Below, one piece after another: positions 33,169 through 42,700 of a stretch of 64,000 nucleotides of DNA (position 1 is the first letter of the stretch; the number at the start of each line of letters is the position of its first letter). The stretch is from Neocallimastix lanati (nom. inval.). Its lineage: Eukaryota > Neocallimastigomycota > Neocallimastigomycetes > Neocallimastigales > Neocallimastigaceae. Where the stretch lies: assembly GCA_016946835.1 (NCBI GenBank), contig JACVTC010000025.1, positions 1,505,443-1,569,442 on the forward strand, read 5' to 3'. The translations under genes and the position numbers were made by a program. The notes under the pieces were generated by a model. It was not told where the DNA came from. It ran no database searches and worked only from the letters and a program-made list of their open reading frames with translations.

Positions 33169-34490
33169 ACACGGAATTTTTCTTCAAATGTATAAGAGCC
33201 AATTTTTATCTTTAATTTATATATGTCAGTACGTGTGTTTGCATTCGAGAAAGCTTGAAATATGGTTTCCATTATTCTTCCGATTGGTTTTAAGGTGGAT
33301 TTTAATTTCCTTAAAAATTCTCTTGATACCATATTAACACTGGCGCAGGAGTCTAACAGAATATCCGTATTTACCCCTTCTACCCATCCATTCACTTTAA
33401 CAATCTTATTTTTATTGATGGCAGTAATTACATTGGTAATTGTATTTGTAGCAAGTGGGGGTTCTAATCGTAATTTTTGAGAAAAAGCTGTCCTAAATTT
33501 TGGAAATAAATCGAGTAAATGTACTAACTTAGTGGTAACCTCCGTTGAAGCTATTTCACCTATTAAGTCGTCCATTTTAAAATTCTCAAAACCTTTCATT
33601 AATCTTATATGTCTTTCCACTTGATCAATTTTTCGTTTGGATTCTTCATTTCTGGTTTGTACTACACTTTCTTTAATTTCTTTAATTCTCTCTGCTCTAG
33701 CTTTTCTCTTGGCATTTGAAATATTTTTCTCATTAATGATAGAAACGTCTAATTGTTCTAACTTCTCTGTTTTGTTTTTATCTATTTGTTCTTTATTTGT
33801 TCTATGAACTTGCTTATTAAGGTCATTTGTTATTTCAATTGAATTCTTCACGCTTGTGTCCTGCTTATGGTTATTTATTCCTTCAACTTCCTTCATTTCC
33901 ACATCATTATTAGTAAGTGCATGATGGTTTATTGTGGAATTGTGTTTCATGGCATTAGTGTTGATAGCGATGGGATTATCCATTAATCTATCCTTTCTTT
34001 TTATTGATTCATATTTGTTGGGTGGATCATCTTCCTTAGGTTTATACGGGGTCTTCATTTTAACTTTTATGGATTTATCTTTTCTTGTAGCTGCAAGTAC
34101 ATTGTTATTTATGGTGTTAGTGTTAGTTTTCGTAATATCAAAATAATTACTATGATCATTTTTATCAGAGTTTATTTCCTCTGATTCATTATAAATGGAA
34201 TCATCATCATAATTAATTTTTGTTGTAGTATAATTATTTAATTTTGTATATTCTTTATTAACTTCATTATTAATATTTGTATTTTTATTTTCAATTCTAG
34301 TATTCTCAAAAGTATCATTGTTTTCATTACTTGCACATATATCGTTAAACTCCACATGTTTATTGGAATTTTCATCTTTATATAAATAATTTTTTTCATC
34401 CTTTGTTTCTAGAATACTAGTATTAATATTATAATTTATTAAGTTGGTTTGTTTACTGGAAGTTATCCTTCTCCCATTTACAAGTTTAAA
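33120..34490 (-). CDS. pr: E1 protease frame (-1 relative to gag) with DSC active site
   Basis: Translation is expected to enter at 34490 by -1 frameshifting from gag. The first in-frame codons read FKLVNGRRITSS. About 330 residues are Asn/Lys-rich linker. The retropepsin-like domain follows at about 33420-33120: GWVEGVNTDILLDSCASVNMVS, with a hydrophobic-hydrophobic-DS active-site loop, and later EKFRVIEKSDLFDLLL. The active-site triplet is DSC rather than DTG/DSG; the decayed relative E3 also has DSC. The frame stops at 33120 just before the conserved LG(I/V)D motif, which continues in the pol frame. There is no usable ATG near the start, consistent with synthesis only as a fusion. Confidence 0.75.
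   Translation of the reverse strand, partial: FKLVNGRRITSSKQTNLINYNINTSILETKDEKNYLYKDENSNKHVEFNDICASNENNDTFENTRIENKNTNINNEVNKEYTKLNNYTTTKINYDDDSIYNESEEINSDKNDHSNYFDITKTNTNTINNNVLAATRKDKSIKVKMKTPYKPKEDDPPNKYESIKRKDRLMDNPIAINTNAMKHNSTINHHALTNNDVEMKEVEGINNHKQDTSVKNSIEITNDLNKQVHRTNKEQIDKNKTEKLEQLDVSIINEKNISNAKRKARAERIKEIKESVVQTRNEESKRKIDQVERHIRLMKGFENFKMDDLIGEIASTEVTTKLVHLLDLFPKFRTAFSQKLRLEPPLATNTITNVITAINKNKIVKVNGWVEGVNTDILLDSCASVNMVSREFLRKLKSTLKPIGRIMETIFQAFSNANTRTDIYKLKIKIGSYTFEEKFRVIEKSDLFDLLLESIH
34458..34490 (-). other. Programmed -1 frameshift cassette, gag to protease (E1)
   Basis: The heptamer T TTA AAC (34490-34484) lies in the gag frame and is followed by TTG and the gag stop TAA (34480-34478). 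Slipping -1 gives TTT AAA CTT GTA AAT GGG, exactly the open protease frame. Eight bases after the heptamer, GGGAG (34475-34471) can pair with CTTCC (34462-34458) around an 8-base loop. UUUAAAC is a known efficient -1 slippery sequence. E3 repeats the cassette with a compensating stem change. Confidence 0.75.
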
Positions 34491-35662
34491 TTTCTTTTAG
34501 GAAGTAAACCTTTCTCTTCCATATCAGCTAGTTGTTTAAATGTATATGGACAATTATTACTTTTATGCCCAGTTTGATAGCAACGATGACAATAAATATT
34601 TACTTTATTTCGACTAGCACCTTCAGTATTCTCTTTATTAATTTGACTTTGATTGTTATTGGGGTTACCGTTCATAACTTCATCGTTGTTATTCTGTTGA
34701 TAATTTCTTCTTAGGGGTTCGTTATAAGCATTAAAATTAGAACTAGTGGAGTAATTGTTATTATTATAGTAATGCGTTGGTCTCATAGAAAAGTTACCAT
34801 ATTCCTTGTTATTATAGCTATTACTGTTATTATAGATTCTATTTATATTGTTGTTGTTATTAGGTATGTTTCCAAAATAGTTGTTCCTTCTAAAATTGTT
34901 ATAATTATTAGTGTAGTCTCTAGAACTTGGATTATTGTACTGAAAGTAGTTCTGAAGTCTATTTCTAAAGTTCCCATTATTGGTCGGCATACTGGACTCT
35001 AAATTATTATTAAAATAATTAAATGCATCTGTTCTATTTCTTCTAACATTCCCAATATTTTGAGTAAATATAGATATGTTATTGGAAATTTTTCTTCTTG
35101 AACCATAGGTTTGTTGATAGTTCTCTTGATTCGAAGCGGTTGCTCTTTCCCATTCCTTTTCAGCTTCTTCTGCGGTTTCTGCTATTTCATATGCTTCATT
35201 CAGACTTTCACATTTAGAAATGAATACTTGGGAATATGCGAAGTTTCTTGATTTGATGGAATTTCTATAATTTTTAACAGATAATATCTTTTGATAATCT
35301 CTTAGAAGGTCATGATATAATCTTCTATACCTATCATTGAAACTTTTAATTGTTTCTTCACCTTGAATAATGAGACCTTGTAAATAAGTAAGTTTGTCAC
35401 CCTCCGTAATTCCTTTGTGTTTTTCTATGGCTTTTTGTATATCCTTTAAGGAAGGATATACATTGTTTCTTTTGTCTACTAACCTCCTTAAAGCAGCCTT
35501 AGTATTAGCATCTACCGCCTCACAAGCCCAAGTAAATATTCTTTCTGGGTCTTTGATATTACAGACCCTCATTAGATTACCAAGATCCTCAATCCAGTCC
35601 ACCACATGGTTATCGTAATCTTCTAATAGTGGTAGAACCTTATAAATTTTTAGTGAGTCCAT
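34478..35662 (-). CDS. gag: E1 Gag (394 aa)
   Basis: The ATG at 35662 (MDSLKIYKVLPLLEDY) is preferred to an upstream GTG. Residues about 10-165 are a Ty3/Gypsy retrotransposon-gag capsid (PLLEDYDNHVVDWIEDLGN, FNDRYRRLYHDLLRD). An Asn/Tyr-rich stretch with RNNY/NNYF repeats follows. A CCHC knuckle (CHRCYQTGHKSNNC) sits near residue 360, close to the C-terminus. The last codons, TTA AAC TTG TAA, contain the slippery heptamer. Gag of the decayed E3 ends the same way, and the gag-only element at 38-39.5 kb has a homologous N-terminus (PLLENYNNDINEWIEEL). Confidence 0.88.
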   Translation of the reverse strand: MDSLKIYKVLPLLEDYDNHVVDWIEDLGNLMRVCNIKDPERIFTWACEAVDANTKAALRRLVDKRNNVYPSLKDIQKAIEKHKGITEGDKLTYLQGLIIQGEETIKSFNDRYRRLYHDLLRDYQKILSVKNYRNSIKSRNFAYSQVFISKCESLNEAYEIAETAEEAEKEWERATASNQENYQQTYGSRRKISNNISIFTQNIGNVRRNRTDAFNYFNNNLESSMPTNNGNFRNRLQNYFQYNNPSSRDYTNNYNNFRRNNYFGNIPNNNNNINRIYNNSNSYNNKEYGNFSMRPTHYYNNNNYSTSSNFNAYNEPLRRNYQQNNNDEVMNGNPNNNQSQINKENTEGASRNKVNIYCHRCYQTGHKSNNCPYTFKQLADMEEKGLLPKRNLNL

Positions 35663-35968
35663 TATAGTCACGCGTTTTGTATATATATATTTTATTATGA
35701 TTATTATTATTATTTTTTTTTTTTATAATAATTACTATTATTTCCAGCCTTACTTTTTATATTATTTTTTTTTTTTATTTTTTATTTTTTTATTTTTATT
35801 TTTATCGTTATCTTAACTTTTATTTTTATTTTAATTTTTATTTATTCAAAAATTTTTTTTTATTTTTTTATTTTTTTATTTTTATTTTATTTTATTTTAT
35901 TTTATTTTTTTTTTTTTTATTATTTTTATTTTTATTCAATCTATTTTCAATTTATCTTAACGTGTCAA

Positions 35969-35986
35969 CGCCCGGATTCTCCACCA
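35969..35986 (-). other. Primer-binding site of E1
   Basis: Plus strand reads cgcccggattctccacca, which looks like the last 18 bases of a mature tRNA ending CCA. The minus strand therefore starts TGGTGGAGAATCCGGG, four bases inside the 5' LTR. The same 18 bases recur at 39737-39754. The acceptor stem implies a tRNA beginning GGAGAAT; I cannot name its amino acid. Confidence 0.85.
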
Positions 35987-35990
35987 TTTT

Positions 35991-36555
35991 TGGTACGTGC
36001 TTGTACCTTGGGCTTATTGACACTTCACTTGTTAAAATAAATTATTCTAGATTGAATGAACACTTAAATTTTATAACTTTTATTAATTCTTATTATTAAG
36101 ATATTTTATTTATTCTTTTTTTTTTTTTTTTTTTACAAGAATCATTTTTTTTTTTTTTTATATATATATATAAATACAATTAAATATTTTATTTATTATA
36201 ATTCTAAAATTCTATATTTCAATATTATAGGATATTAAATTATTAGTTATCTCTTTTATAACTCTATAATTTTTAATCCTAACTCCGTTCTTGAAATATA
36301 TTATTTATCTCCGAATTATAATCTCCTCTACATCATCTCATTATTATTATTATTATTTTATTTTTTTTTTTTTTTATAAATCAATTTTAATATATACATC
36401 CTAAACAAATTTAATTAATTTTTTTAATTAATAAACAAAAAAATTTTTTTTTTTTTTTTTTTTAAATAATTTATTAATAATCTAATTTATTAAACTATTT
36501 TATAATATTATATTCTTCACTCTGAATTTTATATTTTTATGGGTGCATCGCATCA
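35991..36555 (-). repeat. 5' LTR of Gypsy E1
   Basis: Direct repeat of 28679-29253. Its outer end reads gcatca where the partner reads gcacca, a single substitution in the terminal repeat. Confidence 0.9.
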
Positions 36556-37325
36556 TATATGTTGCAGGATTTCGAATAATTTAAATTTTTATTTTCAAAA
36601 ATAATATATTCTTAATAATTAGATTTTCTTTTTTTTTCTTTTATTAACTCTTAAATTTTTTATTAAGTATTTTCTTTTTCTTTTATATATTTTTTACTAC
36701 ATGAATTTTATAATTATTTTAATTCTTATTAGAATAATTATTACATGTGATTTTAATAATATTTTTTAAAAGTTATTTTAATAATAAAAATATTAATACT
36801 AATATAATATTATTTTTAATGACAAAATATTAATAATGATAAAATTAATAAATTTAACAATAAAATTATTGATAATATTTTCGATAATATAATTCTTAAA
36901 ACATTTTAATATAAATAATTATTAAATATAATAATAAAACAATTTAATTAATATAAAATACTAATTATTTAATAATTAGTCATTAATCAATTTAATAAAA
37001 TAATAATTATTTAATAATTAGTCATTAATCAATTTAATAAAATAATAATTATTTAATAATTAGTCATTAATCAATTTAATAAAATAACAATTATTTAATA
37101 ATTAGTCATTAATCAATTTAATAAAATAATAATTATTTAATAATTAGTCATTAATCAATTTAATTTGATAATTTATATAATTATTTTAAATTAAAAATAA
37201 AATTATGAAATTATAAAAATAGTTTAAATTAATTAACATATAAAGTTATTAAATTTAATTATAATATCGAATTGTATAATTTAAATCATTAGTTTATTGT
37301 ATTTTGGCTAGTTCCGTAACATATA
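36556..37325. other. AT-rich spacer between E1 and the gag-only Gypsy derivative
   Basis: No gene. Contains a 42-bp tandem repeat (listed separately) and Ile/Asn-type AT repeats. Confidence 0.6.
36963..37165. repeat. 42-bp tandem repeat, 5 copies
   Basis: The unit starts aattatttaataattagtca and ends caatttaataaaataat. Copies begin at 36963, 37005, 37047 and so on, with one t-to-c change in the fourth. The unit holds a small palindrome (attatttaataat). Confidence 0.9.
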
Positions 37326-37791
37326 TGATACGATATTTTATTTATGTATCTAAATTAATATTTATTTATGGGCAATGACAATAAGGAATTATGACAAAAT
37401 AATATATTCTAATATTAAATAGAAATAACACATACAATAATACAAAATAAAGTAATAAATATATCTTTTTAATGTACTCTTTATTTATTATTAATTATTA
37501 ATTATTACATCAATTATTATTATTACTCTCTTATATAAATATTATAATTAATTATCTCAAATATACATAATATCTCTTTTTAACTATACTAAAATAAAAT
37601 ATAAAAATAGCTATTTATGTGAATTAATTTATCATAAGTATAAACTTATAAATAAAAGAATTCCCCGTTTAATAATTATTATTCTAAAATTATATATATT
37701 ATTATAAAATTATTATTGACCAATAATATTTAAGTATTTCTTTAACCTAAAGAATCTACCTAAATACCATTTTTATAGTGGTCACGTATCA
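37326..37791 (-). repeat. 3' LTR of the gag-only Gypsy derivative (466 bp)
   Basis: Begins tgatacgata and ends cacgtatca, so the ends are inverted repeats TGATACG/CGTATCA. The polypurine tract is directly inside. The terminal heptamer matches the LTR family at 39763-57471, but the body does not. Confidence 0.7.
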
Positions 37792-37912
37792 AGACGCCCC
37801 CACTTAAATTAGACTTCGTCCCCTGAAGTCTCTATAACAATATAATAAATTTTTTTTTTTTTTTCTTATTTTTTTTTAAATTTGTTTATTAAAATTTATT
37901 ATTAGATTTATT

Positions 37913-37961
<49 letters not shown>

Positions 37962-38088
37962 ATTAAATTTTTGAATTAATGATTATTTTAATTTTTGAAA
38001 TTCGAAATCTTGAAATTTCGAATTAATTTAATTTAAACTATTGTTATATATAGATATATTTATTTATTAATACTTCATCATAATTAAA

Positions 38089-39534
38089 TTATTTATTTAT
38101 TTTTTTTTTATTTCTATTATTTTTATTATTTTTATTATTATTATTATTGTTATTATTATTTTTGTTTTTATTATAATTCATTTCGTTAATATTATTAACA
38201 TTTTTATTTTCGTTATTTGTATAATTATCATTGTTATTAGTATTGTTATTATTAAAACCACTATTATTTCCTACTGAATTTATATTTCTATTATATCCAT
38301 TATAGTTTTTATTTATATTATTTCCAATTATATTATCTTGAGTATTATCTATATTTGAATTAAACGTATTTTCTACACAATTGTTATTTAAATTATTGTT
38401 GAAATTAATTTCATTTCCAATATTTACATCTTTATTTCTTTGCATATTATAATTTATACCATGATTATTGTATATTCTATTTTTTTTTGTATTCATATTC
38501 TCATTTAAACTACTGTTATTGTTATTGGTACTAAAATTTTTATTTAAATCATAATTACTTTTATTTAGATAATTATTTAAATTATTAGAATTATTATTAC
38601 CAAAATTATTATTTAAATTATAATTATTTCTATAAATTTCTCTATTTCTATTATGCTTTTTACCAAAACTAATCATATTATGATGATTTTCAGCAATATT
38701 ACTATTTAAATTATAATTTCTACGATAATAATTAATATAGTTTTTATTTCTATAATATGAATTAAATTTATAATTATAATTATTATGGTTTCCAGGTATA
38801 AAATTTCTTCTTTTATTTATTTCCAAAATTCCAGTTCTTTCTAATTCCGCTAATTCTTTAAATGAGTGTCTACAATTAATTGCTTTATGACCTAACTCAT
38901 AACATCTAAAGCACATAATTTTATTATTCTTATTGTTTTTATTGCTATTTAATTTATTCATTTTGAAATTATTATTATTCCATTTTTGTTTATTATTCTT
39001 ATAAATATTATTTAAATTTAAATTTAATTTCTTTTCAATTCTTTCAACTTTTTCTGTATATTTGATAGCTTCTTTTATATCTTCGATTTCTTCTTCTAAT
39101 ATTCTTAAACAAGGATATATTCTGGACCTGATTGAATTAACATAATTATTAACAGTAATTAATTTCTTTATATTACTATCAATATCATTATATTTTCTTA
39201 AGTATTTATAATTAAAATTACTAATTGATTCATTTGAATTAATTTTTAAATTAATTAAGTTCCAATATTTTACGCTTGGTGTTATCTCCAGATATTCTTC
39301 TAAGGCTATTTTTATTTCTTTTAAGCTAGGAACCTGATTATTTTTTTCCTTTAATTCATCAAGAACATACATAATTTCTTTATTTACACATTCTTTACAT
39401 AAAATAAATCTTCTTTCTTGTTCTTTTATATTCCATAATTCAAATAACTCAGTTAATTCTTCTATCCATTCATTGATATCATTATTATAATTTTCTAATA
39501 ATGGTAACGTACTTAATATCTTAAAAACATTCAT
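38089..39534 (-). CDS. Gag of the gag-only Gypsy derivative (481 aa)
   Basis: ATG at 39534 (MNVFKILSTLPLLENYNND). The capsid region (residues about 1-165) aligns with E1 Gag: PLLENYNNDINEWIEEL against PLLEDYDNHVVDWIEDL, and YLRKYNDIDSNIKKLITVNN against YRRLYHDLLRDYQKILSVKN. A CCHC knuckle (CFRCYELGHKAINC) is at about residue 210. Unlike E1, some 260 residues of Asn-rich sequence follow the knuckle, and the frame ends in a plain stop without a UUUAAAC site. The frame is completely open. It may supply or compete for particles of full elements, but this is inference. Confidence 0.8.
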   Translation of the reverse strand: MNVFKILSTLPLLENYNNDINEWIEELTELFELWNIKEQERRFILCKECVNKEIMYVLDELKEKNNQVPSLKEIKIALEEYLEITPSVKYWNLINLKINSNESISNFNYKYLRKYNDIDSNIKKLITVNNYVNSIRSRIYPCLRILEEEIEDIKEAIKYTEKVERIEKKLNLNLNNIYKNNKQKWNNNNFKMNKLNSNKNNKNNKIMCFRCYELGHKAINCRHSFKELAELERTGILEINKRRNFIPGNHNNYNYKFNSYYRNKNYINYYRRNYNLNSNIAENHHNMISFGKKHNRNREIYRNNYNLNNNFGNNNSNNLNNYLNKSNYDLNKNFSTNNNNSSLNENMNTKKNRIYNNHGINYNMQRNKDVNIGNEINFNNNLNNNCVENTFNSNIDNTQDNIIGNNINKNYNGYNRNINSVGNNSGFNNNNTNNNDNYTNNENKNVNNINEMNYNKNKNNNNNNNNNKNNKNNRNKKKINK

Positions 39535-39736
39535 CTTTAAAAATTTTATTTATTCTTATATATTTTTTTTATTATAATTTTCTAATTTAATTTAATATTA
39601 TTATAAGTATTACTATTATAATTATTAGTAACTAATTTAAACTAATTAAATTCTTTTTATATACATACTAAATAATATTTATTATATAGACGTATTATTT
39701 TATTAATATTATTTTCATATTATTTTGCTATTGTCA

Positions 39737-39754
39737 CGCCCGGATTCTCCACCA
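39737..39754 (-). other. Primer-binding site, identical to that of E1
   Basis: The 18 bases cgcccggattctccacca match 35969-35986 exactly. Eight bases separate it from the LTR start at 39763 (four in E1). Confidence 0.85.
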
Positions 39755-39762
39755 AATTTTTA

Positions 39763-42700
39763 TGATACGGGCTGGGGTTGAAACACTAAGATATTCAAAA
39801 CAAAAAAAAATAAATATTAACACATAACTATAAAAATAAGTTTGGAAACAAGAAAAAAAATTAAATTTTAAAATATTCTTTATTTAAATTTAAAATTAAA
39901 ATTATTTGTTCCCAGTATTAAAAAGAAAGAAATTTATTCTTCTTTTTATACTTTTATTTTAATACATTTTATTTATTATTAATATATTCTTTATAAAAAA
40001 AAACTATTATAACTATTTTATTTTAATTTTTAACTATTATTTTAAATTATTTTTTTAAAAAAAAAAAATAACATTTATTAAATTAAAATATAAAAAATTA
40101 ATTTGGAGCTTGTATCACGAAGGGCATTCCGGGCGGTAGCTTCTTCTTGATATTGTTATTCAGAGAGAGAATTATACAGAATTGATATTTTCTGTATTTT
40201 AGATCATTTTTATTATTGGAATTCTTCTGTATTTTAGTTCATTTTTATTTTAATAAAGATTTAATTTATTTTTAATTTTTGTTTTATTTTTAGTTTATTT
40301 CAAAGGTTTTAGAAAATATTATACAGAAACTTATAATTCTGTATTTTACATCAAATATTTATTGAAATAGGTTTTATTATTCTTAATATAAAAATAAGAA
40401 TTAGTAATGATTTAAATATTATATAATTTTTAATAAGAATATTTAGTAATAATTTTTATTATATTTAATATTAATAAAAGAATTTTATAAGAATATTTAA
40501 TAATAATTTTTATTATAAAAGATTTTAATAAGAATATTTAATAATAATTTTTATTATATTTAATATTAATAAAAGAATTTTATAAGAATATTTAATAATA
40601 ATTTTTATTATAAAAGATTTTAATAAGAATATTTAATAATAATTTTTATTATAAAAGATTTTAATAAGAATATTTAATAATAATTTTTATTATATTTAAT
40701 ATTAATAAAAGAATTTTATATGAATATTTAATAATAATTTTTATTATATTTAATATTAATAAAAGAATTTTATAAGAATATTTAATAATAATTTTTATTA
40801 TAAAAGATTTTAATAAGAATATTTAATAATAATTTTTATTATATTTGATATTAATAAAAGATTTTAATAAGAATATTTAATAATAATTTTTATTAGATTT
40901 GATATTAATAAAAGAATTTTATAAGAATATTTAATAATAATTTTTATTATAAAAGATTTTAATAAGAATATTTAATAATAATTTTTATTATATTTAATAT
41001 TAATAAAAGAATTTTATAAGAATATTTAATAATAATTTTTATTATAAAAGATTTTAATAAGAATATTTAATAATAATTTTTATTATATTTGATATTAATA
41101 AAAGATTTTAATAAGAATATTTAATAATAATTTTTATTAGATTTGATATTAATAAAAGAATTTTATAAGAATATTTAATAATAATTTTTATTATAAAAGA
41201 TTTTAATAAGAATATTTAATAATAATTTTTATTATATTTAATATTAATAAAAGATTTTTATTAGAATATTTAATAATTTTTATTATATTTGATATTAATA
41301 AAAGATTTTAATAAGAATATTTAATAATAATTTTTATTATATTTAATATTAATAAAAGAATTTTATAAGAATATTTAATAATAATTTTTATTATAAAAGA
41401 TTTTAATAAGAATATTTAATAATAATTTTTATTATAAAAGATTTTAATAAGAATATTTAATAATAATTTTTATTATATTTGATATTAATAAAAGATTTTA
41501 ATAAGAATATTTAATAATAATTTTTATTAGATTTGATATTAATAAAAGAATTTTATAAGAATATTTAATAATAATTTTTATTATAAAAGATTTTAATAAG
41601 AATATTTAATAATAATTTTTATTATATTTAATATTAATAAAAGAATTTTATATGAATATTTAATAATAATTTTTATTATATTTAATATTAATAAAAGAAT
41701 TTTATAAGAATATTTAATAATAATTTTTATTATAAAAGATTTTAATAAGAATATTTAATAATAATTTTTATTATATTTAATATTAATAAAAGAATTTTAT
41801 AAGAATATTTAATAATAATTTTTATTATAAAAGATTTTAATAAGAATATTTAATAATAATTTTTATTATATTTGATATTAATAAAAGATTTTAATAAGAA
41901 TATTTAATAATAATTTTTATTAGATTTGATATTAATAAAAGAATTTTATAAGAATATTTAATAATAATTTTTATTATAAAAGATTTTAATAAGAATATTT
42001 AATAATAATTTTTATTATATTTGATATTAATAAAAGAATTTTATAAGAATATTTAATAATAATTTTTATTATAAAAGATTTTAATAAGAATATTTAATAA
42101 TAATTTTTATTATATTTAATATTAATAAAAGAATTTTATATGAATATTTAATAATAATTTTTATTATATTTAATATTAATAAAAGAATTTTATAAGAATA
42201 TTTAATAATAATTTTTATTATAAAAGATTTTAATAAGAATATTTAATAATAATTTTTATTATATTTAATATTAATAAAAGAATTTTATAAGAATATTTAA
42301 TAATAATTTTTATTATAAAAGATTTTAATAAGAATATTTAATAATAATTTTTATTATATTTGATATTAATAAAAGATTTTAATAAGAATATTTAATAATG
42401 ATTTTTATTAGATTTGATATTAATAAAAGAATTTTATAAGAATATTTAATAATAATTTTTATTATAAAAGATTTTAATAAGAATATTTAATAATAATTTT
42501 TATTATATTTAATATTAATAAAAGAATTTTATAAGAATATTTAATAATAATTTTTATTATAAAAGATTTTAATAAGAATATTTAATAATAATTTTTATTA
42601 TATTTGATATTAATAAAAGATTTTAATAAGAATATTTAATAATAATTTTTATTAGATTTGATATTAATAAAAGAATTTTATAAGAATATTTAATAATAAT

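Larger units (their letters stand above)
28679..36555 (-). mobile_element. Ty3/Gypsy element E1, complete
   Basis: LTRs at 28679-29253 (575 bp) and 35991-36555 (565 bp) have TG...CA ends and differ mainly in poly-T length. The target duplication is TATA (28675-28678, 36556-36559). In the minus orientation the order is: 5' LTR, primer-binding site, gag, protease, RT-RNase H-integrase, T-rich minisatellite, polypurine tract, 3' LTR. The RT-RNase H-integrase order defines Ty3/Gypsy. The protein is organised in three overlapping frames joined by apparent -1 shifts. No chromodomain is seen at the integrase end. All three frames are open, so this copy is a candidate for recent activity. Confidence 0.9.
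37326..39762 (-). mobile_element. Gag-only Ty3/Gypsy derivative with mismatched LTRs
   Basis: Left to right: an LTR (37326-37791), a polypurine tract (minus strand AAGTGGGGGCGTCT at 37792-37805), a T-rich stretch, one gag gene, a primer-binding site (39737-39754) and then the start of a different LTR at 39763. The interior combines features of both neighbours: AGTGGGGGCGTCT as in E1, and GACTTCAGGGGACGAAGTCT as in E3. There is no protease, RT or integrase. Because the two flanking LTRs do not match in sequence or length, this is probably a recombinant. No target duplication can be recognised. Confidence 0.7.
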
